A stretch of DNA of 64,000 nucleotides from Alkalicoccobacillus murimartini (GTDB lineage: Bacteria > Bacillota > Bacilli > Bacillales > Bacillaceae_D): NCBI RefSeq assembly GCF_030813245.1, contig NZ_JAUSUA010000004.1, positions 62,001 through 126,000 on the forward strand, written 5' to 3'. The translations under genes were made by a program, and so were the position numbers. Under the pieces are notes generated by a model that was given only the letters and a program-made list of their open reading frames with translations, did not search any database and had not been told where the DNA came from. Shown in pieces: positions 34,672 to 41,939 of the stretch (position 1 is its first letter; each line of letters opens with the position of its first letter).

Positions 34672-34681
34672 TTTATAAACG

Positions 34682-34822
34682 TCACTTCTTTTTTACGAAT
34701 AGTTTATAAATTAATACAATAGCGGCTGCTATTAACAACAAATGAATAACTCTACCTGCTATTCTAAAAATGACTCCAACAAGCCAGACTCCTAAAATAA
34801 TCAGCAAAATCGTCCAAAGCAT
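34682..34822 (-). CDS. lmo0937-type small membrane protein
   Basis: A 46-residue protein with two hydrophobic segments separated by a short I-F-R-I-A-G-R turn and a basic tail (F-V-K-K-K). This pattern (M-L-W-T-I start, G-V-W-L-V-G, V-I-H-L-L-L) is that of the lmo0937 family of tiny membrane proteins in Firmicutes. The second ATG (34822) has the better spacing from AGGGGTG; ATG 34828 is also possible. Function unknown; often linked with stress genes (general knowledge). Confidence 0.8.
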   Translation of the reverse strand: MLWTILLIILGVWLVGVIFRIAGRVIHLLLIAAAIVLIYKLFVKKK

Positions 34823-34898
34823 CCCCATCACCCCTAGTCATTAGTCCGTATCAACTATGTATAAAACATAGTATGCAACCTGTATATCAAAAATACTC

Positions 34899-34927
34899 TA
34901 AAAATGCTGGACAATTTTCTGTCCAGC
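34899..34927 (-). terminator. Terminator after the IDEAL-domain gene
   Basis: GCTGGACA and TGTCCAGC arms, 6-base loop, T run on the minus strand. Confidence 0.88.
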
Positions 34928-34933
34928 AAAACC

Positions 34934-35230
34934 CTATTGAAATGTTAGATGCAATTTGAATCCATAATCATAGATGGTTTTTCCATTCTTATGATCTTCA
35001 ATTAGCGTTTTATAATCATTGGTAAGAACCATAAACTGTTGCTCATCTCTTTTAGCCAACGCATGATCAATTTTCGAAAGTAACTGATTTTTCTTGTGGT
35101 AGTAGAGGGAGTATTCAAGTACAGCTTGTGCATAGAGAGAATAGACGGCAGCCTGCGAACGCTTCTGCAGACTTTTGATGATTTCAAGCTGCTTTAAAAC
35201 CTCTTTGTCCATAGCGAATTGGTTGCTCAT
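34934..35230 (-). CDS. IDEAL-domain protein
   Basis: A 98-residue cytoplasmic protein. The central stretch (about 50-75: L-L-S-K-I-D-H-A-L-A-K-R-D-E-Q-Q-F) matches the IDEAL-domain pattern found in several small Firmicute proteins. The start follows AGGAGGAAAATAAG. A tyrosine-rich helix precedes the domain (V-Y-S-L-Y-A-Q-A-V-L-E-Y-S-L-Y-Y). Role unknown. It has its own terminator. Confidence 0.75.
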   Translation of the reverse strand: MSNQFAMDKEVLKQLEIIKSLQKRSQAAVYSLYAQAVLEYSLYYHKKNQLLSKIDHALAKRDEQQFMVLTNDYKTLIEDHKNGKTIYDYGFKLHLTFQ

Positions 35231-35375
35231 CTTATTTTCCTCCTATTCCAATGACTATTTCAATAATTGTTACTAACTATATACCCCGTTTTTTGTCGAT
35301 TAAAACCATTATGAATGTTTTTGTTTTTTACTGTACTCTTAACTAAGAGACTAGGACAGAACTATTTTTTAAATC

Positions 35376-35404
35376 ACAAAAACCGAAGCATACTGCTTCG
35401 GTTT
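35376..35404 (-). terminator. Terminator, probably of cheA-cheW-cheY
   Basis: AAACCGAAGCA and TGCTTCGGTTT form an 11-bp stem with a 3-base loop. The run of T residues lies on the minus strand, so it would stop leftward transcripts coming from cheY through the palindromic repeat. Confidence 0.8.
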
Positions 35405-35436
35405 CTTGTCCGATCATCATAATAAGAGAGTAAAGC

Positions 35437-35560
35437 TACCGCTCCGGACATACACTCCGCTTTCCGTGGGCGGCTAGTGAGCCTCCTTGTGCTTACGCAC
35501 TGCGGAGTCTCACCCAGGCCTTTCCTCCCATCGGAGTCTCCGTGTATGTCCTACGCTGGT
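35437..35560. repeat. GC-rich palindromic repeat, copy C
   Basis: Inverted ends GGACATACAC (35446-35455) and GTGTATGTCC (35542-35551) enclose CCGCTTTCCGTGGGCGGCTA, a GTGAGCCTCC segment and GCGGAGTCTCACCCAGGC. The CGCTTTCCG-GGGC core is shared with module 3 of the repeats at 30939 and 51970, but the ends differ, so it is a second family. The stretch 35230-35682 otherwise shows only a terminator and no supported gene. Confidence 0.8.
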
Positions 35561-35681
35561 TTAAGTTGAAAAGAAAACAGGGATGAAGTACTTACGGGTT
35601 AACAAAAAATTAATGGAGACGATTAATTTAATTGTTCGCCTTTTCATTCGTTTATCTTGTTATGTCCCTGCATCTTTTGCC

Positions 35682-36053
35682 TTATCTGTTAGACGATTGG
35701 AGAACTTCAGCAACCGTTTCTATGACACGTTCCTTTTGAAATGGCTTAACGATAAAATCCTTTGCACCTAACTGAACAGCTTCAAGCACAAGAGCTTGCT
35801 GACCCATCGCCGAACACATAATTACATTGGCACTTGGATCTTTTTCTTTGATCTGTTTTAAGGCTTGAATCCCATCTAGTATTGGCATTGTGATATCCAT
35901 TGTGACTAAATCAGGCTGTAGCTTTTGATACTGCTCCACAGCTTTTACGCCATTTTCAGCTTCACCTACTACGTCGTATCCAGCATTCACAAGGATATCT
36001 TTAATCATCATCCGCATAAATGCAGCGTCATCCACGATTAATATGGAAGCCAT
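35682..36053 (-). CDS. cheY: Chemotaxis response regulator CheY
   Basis: A 123-residue single receiver domain. Asp8/Asp9 (V-D-D), phospho-acceptor Asp53 (T-M-D-I-T-M-P), Ser near 81 (M-C-S-A-M-G-Q) and the conserved lysine near 103 (F-I-V-K-P-F) are all present. The sequence is very close to Bacillus subtilis CheY. In Bacillus, phosphorylated CheY acts on the flagellar motor to favour straight swimming. It follows cheW by 18 bases. Confidence 0.96.
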   Translation of the reverse strand: MASILIVDDAAFMRMMIKDILVNAGYDVVGEAENGVKAVEQYQKLQPDLVTMDITMPILDGIQALKQIKEKDPSANVIMCSAMGQQALVLEAVQLGAKDFIVKPFQKERVIETVAEVLQSSNR

Positions 36054-36071
36054 TCGTTCACCTCTTCTTCT

Positions 36072-36512
36072 CTAATCCTGCATCACTTTTTCTAAATCCA
36101 ATAAACTAAATAACCTCGTGCCAAGCTTAACAACACCATCAAGATAGTGTGCTTCCACACCACCTACCACTTCAGGAGTTGGTTCAATTTTACTAACGGG
36201 AATATCCATTACATCATTGGCTCCATCTACAACCAAGCCTAGAATTAAGTCTTCATTAGAAGTCACAAGAATTCTTGTTGACTCATCCGACTCCTTGCCT
36301 TCTAGTCCGAATTTAAGTCTTAAATCAATGATTGGAGTAATCACTCCGCGCAGATTCATGACACCTCGAACAAATGGCGCTGTGCCTGGTATTCTTGTAA
36401 AAGACTGCATTCGTTCAATTGATTGAATTTCACTAACTTTGATAGCATATTCTTCTTCATGCATATGAAAAATAATTACTTTTATTTGATCTTCTATAAC
36501 TTCTACACTCAT
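36072..36512 (-). CDS. cheW: Chemotaxis coupling protein CheW
   Basis: A 146-residue SH3-like adaptor linking receptors to CheA. Typical motifs are I-Q-S-I-E-R near 28, R-G-V-M-N-L-R-G-V-I-T-P-I-I-D-L near 50 and V-D-G-A-N-D-V near 95. The ATG follows GGAGAG. It lies between cheA and cheY and about 27 bases from the cheA stop. Confidence 0.95.
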   Translation of the reverse strand: MSVEVIEDQIKVIIFHMHEEEYAIKVSEIQSIERMQSFTRIPGTAPFVRGVMNLRGVITPIIDLRLKFGLEGKESDESTRILVTSNEDLILGLVVDGANDVMDIPVSKIEPTPEVVGGVEAHYLDGVVKLGTRLFSLLDLEKVMQD

Positions 36513-36538
36513 TCCTTGACTCTCCTTTTTATCAATTC

Positions 36539-38521
36539 TTATTTGATCAGCGCATTTGGATCAACAATTAAGGCGACTTCTCCATCACCAAGAATCGTTG
36601 CACCTGAAATGCCAAAAACATTGGTCAAGTAGTTACCAAGTGATTTCAACACGATATCGTGCTGACCGATAAGAGAATCTACTACCAATCCAGCTGTTTT
36701 GTCGCCTTTTTGGATAATAACTAAGGAATAGAAGTCTTCATCTAAATCTACTCTGGTTGTGTCAAAGACATCACGAAGGAAAACGAGAGGAACAACCTTC
36801 CCTCTAAAATCAATCACTTTTTGTCCGTGAGCACTAAATAATTCATCTTTATTAACTATAGCCGTCTCTACGATCGAGGTAAGAGGAATGGCATACTTTT
36901 CTTCCCCAGTTTCAACAAGCATCACATCAATAATAGAAAGAGTAAGCGGTAACTGGATTAAGAATGTTGACCCCTTTTCCAGTTCTGATTGTACTGTTAC
37001 TACCCCACCCAGTGATTCAAATGTGTTTCGTACAACATCAAGCCCTACTCCACGACCTGAAATATCAGTGATCTGCTCGGCTGTACTAAATCCTGGTTCG
37101 AATAAGAGACCAAATACTTGAGAGTCTGTTAGCGTATACCCTTCTTCTTCCGTAATAAGGTTGTTTTTAAGAGCTTTTGCTAGAACCTTCTCACGACTAA
37201 TCCCCGCACCATCATCTTTAATTTCAATGAATACATGGTTTCCACTATGATAGGCTTTTAAAAGAACTGTTCCCTGTGAAGGTTTTCCAATGGCTACTCG
37301 CTCTTCAGGTGTCTCAATGCCATGATCAATCGAATTTCTGAGTAGATGTACAAGCGGATCTCCAATTTCATCAATAATCGTACGATCAAGTTCCGTTTCA
37401 GCTCCGACTATCTCTAGATGAACTTGTTTATTCAGTTCCTTAGAAAGTGTACGGATCATTCGAGGGAATCGATTAAAGACCGTTTCAACTGGCATCATTC
37501 TCATGGTTAAGATAATTTCTTGCAAGTTGCCTGTTATACGTGACATTCTTTCAACTGTTTCAGTCAACTCTGCATTTTCAAGCTCACCAGAAATTTGCTC
37601 GAGTCGGCCTCGATCAATAACAAGCTCCTCAAAAAGATTCATTAACACGTCTAAACGATCAATGTTTACACGTATCGTTTTGCTAGTCTCTACTGCTTTT
37701 TGAGGTTCTACCGCTTTTTCTTTTGTTACTTTCTTGACAGGTTTTAATACATCTTCTTCTGTCTTTTCTACATGAACAAAGTTTGTCATCGTTTGAATGT
37801 AGACATTGGCAATCTCAGAGATTTTTAGGATACGTTGCTTAATCTCTTCCCCGGGACTTTTTGAAATGACCGTTACCAAGAATTCAAGTTCAAATTTTTC
37901 TTCTTCTAATAATTCAGCATTCGGCGAGGATTTAATCACTTCTCCGATTTGACCTAACACGTCAAACACCATAAATACTCTTGCCGCTTTAAGCATCGCT
38001 TTCTCATCTAGGACCACTTTAACCTGATAAACTGAATAACCTTGTTCTAATGATTCCTCTAAAACCGTTCGTTCATATTCATCATATACTTCTACTAAAT
38101 CAACTGTATCATTTGTAGCTGCTTGCTCAGAGACAATCGGTTGCTTCCCTTTTTCAATCGCTTCTAATTCATTGACTAGTGCCGTTACATCTAGCTTTCC
38201 ATCGCCACCACTGGCAATATCATTCACCATGTTTTCCAAATCATCTACTGACCGAAACATAATATCTATTATGTCAGTTGTAGCTTGTTTCTTTTTGTTA
38301 CGGATTAAGTCTAAAACATTCTCCATATTGTGCGTCAAATGGGCCAAATCCTCATAACCCATCGTTGCTGACATTCCTTTTAATGTATGCGCTGATCGAA
38401 AAATTTCACCTATTATTGATTCATCTTCTGGCTGCTTTTCCAGCTTTAATAGATGATCATTTACTGCCTGTAAATGCTCCTGACTTTCATCAAGAAATAC
38501 AGCCAAGTACTCTGAATTCAT
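36539..38521 (-). CDS. cheA: Chemotaxis histidine kinase CheA
   Basis: A 660-residue kinase. Domain order: P1 Hpt with phospho-His45 (S-A-H-T-L-K-G-M), P2 response-regulator-binding region about 155-260, P3 dimer helices from about 285 (I-D-R-L-D-V-L-M-N-L), P4 ATPase with H-L-L-R-N-S-I-D-H-G and G-R-G-V-G-L-D, and P5 CheW-like C-terminus. ATG 38521 aligns with the Bacillus subtilis start (M-N-x-Y-L-x-V-F-x-D-E-S) and follows GAGGTGG. No cheB, cheC, cheD or sigD lies beside it, unlike the Bacillus subtilis flagellar operon. Confidence 0.95.
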   Translation of the reverse strand: MNSEYLAVFLDESQEHLQAVNDHLLKLEKQPEDESIIGEIFRSAHTLKGMSATMGYEDLAHLTHNMENVLDLIRNKKKQATTDIIDIMFRSVDDLENMVNDIASGGDGKLDVTALVNELEAIEKGKQPIVSEQAATNDTVDLVEVYDEYERTVLEESLEQGYSVYQVKVVLDEKAMLKAARVFMVFDVLGQIGEVIKSSPNAELLEEEKFELEFLVTVISKSPGEEIKQRILKISEIANVYIQTMTNFVHVEKTEEDVLKPVKKVTKEKAVEPQKAVETSKTIRVNIDRLDVLMNLFEELVIDRGRLEQISGELENAELTETVERMSRITGNLQEIILTMRMMPVETVFNRFPRMIRTLSKELNKQVHLEIVGAETELDRTIIDEIGDPLVHLLRNSIDHGIETPEERVAIGKPSQGTVLLKAYHSGNHVFIEIKDDGAGISREKVLAKALKNNLITEEEGYTLTDSQVFGLLFEPGFSTAEQITDISGRGVGLDVVRNTFESLGGVVTVQSELEKGSTFLIQLPLTLSIIDVMLVETGEEKYAIPLTSIVETAIVNKDELFSAHGQKVIDFRGKVVPLVFLRDVFDTTRVDLDEDFYSLVIIQKGDKTAGLVVDSLIGQHDIVLKSLGNYLTNVFGISGATILGDGEVALIVDPNALIK

Positions 38522-38578
38522 CAAAACGATGTCCACCTCATTCTATTGATTCTACCTACATATGTTAGAGTCTCTCTT

Positions 38579-38608
38579 CTAAAAAAGAGGCCTCTTTTCA
38601 CCTCTTTT
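38579..38608 (-). terminator. Probable terminator after the addA-like gene
   Basis: AAAAGAGG and CCTCTTTT arms around a 10-base loop, with T residues on the minus strand. It separates the addA-like gene from cheA. Confidence 0.7.
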
Positions 38609-41600
38609 ACTTATATCGGTATGAATGTGTGTAGGTTTCAATAGAAGTGGACGTTGTTTTTAAATTAACTAGATGACGAATAGCTACTCGAATCTCATTT
38701 TCTTCAAAATCTGTCACTGTTATTTCATGGAGCATCTTCTTTTGATCCCTAAGTGTGACTAAATATAAACCGGCAACAGCTTGCCCAGTCAACTGTTCGT
38801 ATGCCCATTTATAAAGAACGAGCTGAGCTTTGTAGCGATCAGTTAATTCTTCCCCTGACTGTGACAGTACATGTGTTTTGATATCAAAAAGATAGATATC
38901 AGATTGTATCGAGGCAACTCGATCAATCGTTCCAGAAATTTCAGCACCCTCTAACTCTATGGAGAAGGACCACTCATTTGCTATACTTTCTCCAATTGGC
39001 AATTGAGAGTAAGCAACCAAAAGCTCTTTTATTTCTTTTTTGTAGATGGTTTTGTTGGTCAGATACGTATGATTCTCTTCTACGGCAAGCATGACTGACT
39101 CATCAATCGACCAACCTAAATCAAATAATTCACACGCTCGATGTACCAATGTTCCAAGAGTATCTGATGCTAAACCATGTGTTGCGAGTGATTTAGTTTG
39201 AACGATTTGAGGATTTTTTCCTCTAAGATACTGTTCAACATAATGACTAGGATTGTTTATAAAAGATGTAATTTGACTAACTGAAAATGCGACAGGTATT
39301 TTTTTAGTCTCTTGACGAAGTGTTGGTACACTATACGTTTCCCCTTGGGTCTTTTGCCACATTGGAGCCTCTTCAGCTGTTCTTTCTTGATACCACGTAC
39401 CCGTTAAAAGATCTTCATCTGCATCATTGATCATTTGTAACCATGAGAATGCAGCCGGTTGATGATTGCCTTTCACCAAGATCAATTTGTCTCTAGCCCG
39501 AGTTGCCGCTACATAAAACAGTCGCTTCGCTTCTTCCGTTGCCTTATCATCTGCTTCTGCTTTTACTAAATGGTAGCCTGGCGTCTCAATGTTTTGATTT
39601 GTATTTTCAAGATTCATCACTATACCTAATGAAGAGTGGAATCGGATTCTACCGGTTTCACTTTGTGGCCTTTTGTGCAACTGTGGAAGAAAAACGATCG
39701 GGAATTCTAACCCTTTTGATCCATGAACGGTCATAATCGTGACTGCATCACCTTCTGCACGTTCAATCGATGAGTCTCCCTCTTTAGCGCTCCATTCAAT
39801 TCTACTTTGAATGGATTCAAGTAAAGCAGGTAAATCATCCTCCTGCTCATTAGCTAATGTCTCAATAAACTTTTCAACATTTCTTACTCGTTGAAGACCT
39901 CCTGTTTGCAAGAGCAAAGATGTCTTTAGTCCACTTTGTTCAAGGAGTTCATATAGAGCATCAATAAACGTAGGTATTGGCTGAATAGGCACCCATTTTT
40001 TTATCCACTCTCTTAACTTTGTAACCGTTTCTACTAGATGAGGGTGTTGAAGTTGCTCCGAGAAAAACTCCTCATCAAAACACACATAGTCTCCAATGGT
40101 TTGATGTTCCTTACACGAGTTCTTAAGAATGAGGAAATCATTAATTGTTAGTCCAAATAACGGACTACGCAGCAACGCTAATAGATAGAAGTCCTCATAC
40201 GGTTCATTTATCCAACGCAATAGGGTCAGAAAATCAACCACCTCACGTCTTTCATAGAACCCAATTCCACTCTGAACCTCGTATGGTATCTGTTTGACAG
40301 TAAGTGCTTTTTCAAGCTTACGTAAATGAGTTCGTGTTGGGATTAACACCGCCATATCACGCCAAGATGCCGACCTCCACTGATCGTCACTAAACACCAT
40401 CTTTTTCTTTTCATAAACAAGTTCAACCATTCGATTCGCCATCAAGTCATATTCATCTAGTTCCCCACTAAGTAATTCAACTGCTTCACCCTCAGATGTA
40501 TGATTAGGTTCACGATTGGCTTGAAGGGGCTGATATAACGTTTGATATGAGTAAGTTTGCATGTGTGTCATTGCTTTTGAAAATACTGTATTTACTGCTG
40601 AGACAATTGGACCTACTGTTCGATAATTCGTATTCATTAAGACTCTTCGACTGAAAGGATCTGCCTCCGCATCCTGCTCTAAATCGTTCATGATGCTGAC
40701 ATCTGCTCCACGAAATTGATAGATAGATTGTTTGGTGTCTCCAACAATAAAACGATAGTGTGGGCGGATTCGATTTAAGACCTCGAGCTGTAGGGCATTT
40801 GTATCCTGAAATTCGTCAATCATCATATGCGTAAGTTCTTCTCTACACTTTTGCTGAATCTCTTTATCCTCAAGCAATGTGAGTGCCTTCTGTTGAAGGT
40901 CCGTGAAATCCAACCCACCTCTAAATAATTTTTGATTGCGATAGCTCTTATCAAACGCTTGAATTAACCAAATAAACCTTTCAAGATAATGACTGTTTTC
41001 TTCCATAAATGACGATTTACTTCGTTCTTTCATTTTTTCTTTTAAAGGCTTCCAGTTTTGCTCAAAGAGCTGGTAGAGTCCTGGTATCTCTTCTTCCCAC
41101 TTTCGGTTCACTCGATTTGGCATGATATCTTCCAAATGATCTTTAAAGGTTTCACCGTATGTACGATTTGAGACATCACTAAAAAACGTAACCATTCGAT
41201 CAACATGGGCTTGATTAGCCTTTGACAATCCTGAAGCAGGAAAGCTTTTAATCGCTTGATTAGCTAGAGAATCAAACTCTTTCAGTTGGCTAATCCAGGC
41301 CTCTTCCTGTGCTTTACATTGTTTTTCCCACATCTCGTTTCCTATTAATTGTTGAACGTTATCTTCCCCCGGCTGGAGTTCCCTCATTTGATCGTAGACC
41401 TGTCGGAGGTAGGTAGAAAGTTGATCTTTACCTAGAAGGTGAATCAACGGTTCTGCTTGACTGAAAAAATCTCCGAAAGTAAAGAGTGATTGAAGAACAT
41501 CTTGTTTTAGAACATTTGCCCCTACTTCATCCAAAAGGTGAAAAGAAGCTGGTAGACCTGCTTGATAAGCATACTGATTTAGTAGCCGTTGACAAAAACT

Positions 41601-41939
41601 ATGAAAGGTTGAGATAACCGCTCGATCTAACGCTTCCTTTTGATTGGACCAATACATTTTTTCATCATCTTTAATCGCTGATTGGAGCTTGTCTTCTAGG
41701 CTCGCCCGAATCCGCTGCTTCATTTCTCGTGCAGCTTTCTCTGTAAAGGTAATGGCAGAGATCGCATCTATTTGGGCACCATGCGATGATTCCGGCTCTA
41801 AAAAAGCCAGTTCACAAAGGTGCATTACTCGTTCTGTTAATACTCTAGTTTTGCCTGAACCTGCACCAGCTGCTACTACAACCAACGGCTCCTTAGAAAA
41901 GATCGCCTCTTGCTGTTGGTCATTAAATGTCATACTCAT
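38607..41939 (-). CDS. AddA-like helicase-nuclease
   Basis: A 1110-residue UvrD-type helicase with a C-terminal RecB-family nuclease, the active motor of AddAB double-strand-break repair complexes. Walker A A-G-A-G-S-G-K-T lies near 25, the DEAD-like motif D-E-F-Q-D-T near 371, then G-D-T-K-Q-S-I-Y-Q-F-R-G. Nuclease residues are the histidine in T-L-V-H-R-A, G-T-I-D-R near 1004 and F-D-I-K-T near 1016, with Q-L-x-L-Y after. It is about 100 residues shorter than Bacillus subtilis AddA. The ATG overlaps the addB-like stop by 4 bases. It could be the sole AddA or a second, divergent copy. Confidence 0.85.
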   Translation of the reverse strand: MSMTFNDQQQEAIFSKEPLVVVAAGAGSGKTRVLTERVMHLCELAFLEPESSHGAQIDAISAITFTEKAAREMKQRIRASLEDKLQSAIKDDEKMYWSNQKEALDRAVISTFHSFCQRLLNQYAYQAGLPASFHLLDEVGANVLKQDVLQSLFTFGDFFSQAEPLIHLLGKDQLSTYLRQVYDQMRELQPGEDNVQQLIGNEMWEKQCKAQEEAWISQLKEFDSLANQAIKSFPASGLSKANQAHVDRMVTFFSDVSNRTYGETFKDHLEDIMPNRVNRKWEEEIPGLYQLFEQNWKPLKEKMKERSKSSFMEENSHYLERFIWLIQAFDKSYRNQKLFRGGLDFTDLQQKALTLLEDKEIQQKCREELTHMMIDEFQDTNALQLEVLNRIRPHYRFIVGDTKQSIYQFRGADVSIMNDLEQDAEADPFSRRVLMNTNYRTVGPIVSAVNTVFSKAMTHMQTYSYQTLYQPLQANREPNHTSEGEAVELLSGELDEYDLMANRMVELVYEKKKMVFSDDQWRSASWRDMAVLIPTRTHLRKLEKALTVKQIPYEVQSGIGFYERREVVDFLTLLRWINEPYEDFYLLALLRSPLFGLTINDFLILKNSCKEHQTIGDYVCFDEEFFSEQLQHPHLVETVTKLREWIKKWVPIQPIPTFIDALYELLEQSGLKTSLLLQTGGLQRVRNVEKFIETLANEQEDDLPALLESIQSRIEWSAKEGDSSIERAEGDAVTIMTVHGSKGLEFPIVFLPQLHKRPQSETGRIRFHSSLGIVMNLENTNQNIETPGYHLVKAEADDKATEEAKRLFYVAATRARDKLILVKGNHQPAAFSWLQMINDADEDLLTGTWYQERTAEEAPMWQKTQGETYSVPTLRQETKKIPVAFSVSQITSFINNPSHYVEQYLRGKNPQIVQTKSLATHGLASDTLGTLVHRACELFDLGWSIDESVMLAVEENHTYLTNKTIYKKEIKELLVAYSQLPIGESIANEWSFSIELEGAEISGTIDRVASIQSDIYLFDIKTHVLSQSGEELTDRYKAQLVLYKWAYEQLTGQAVAGLYLVTLRDQKKMLHEITVTDFEENEIRVAIRHLVNLKTTSTSIETYTHSYRYK

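Noticed and set aside
35583-35771. Plus-strand frame of 62 codons near cheY
   Set aside because: It runs antisense into the end of cheY, has no convincing ribosome site and shows no family resemblance.
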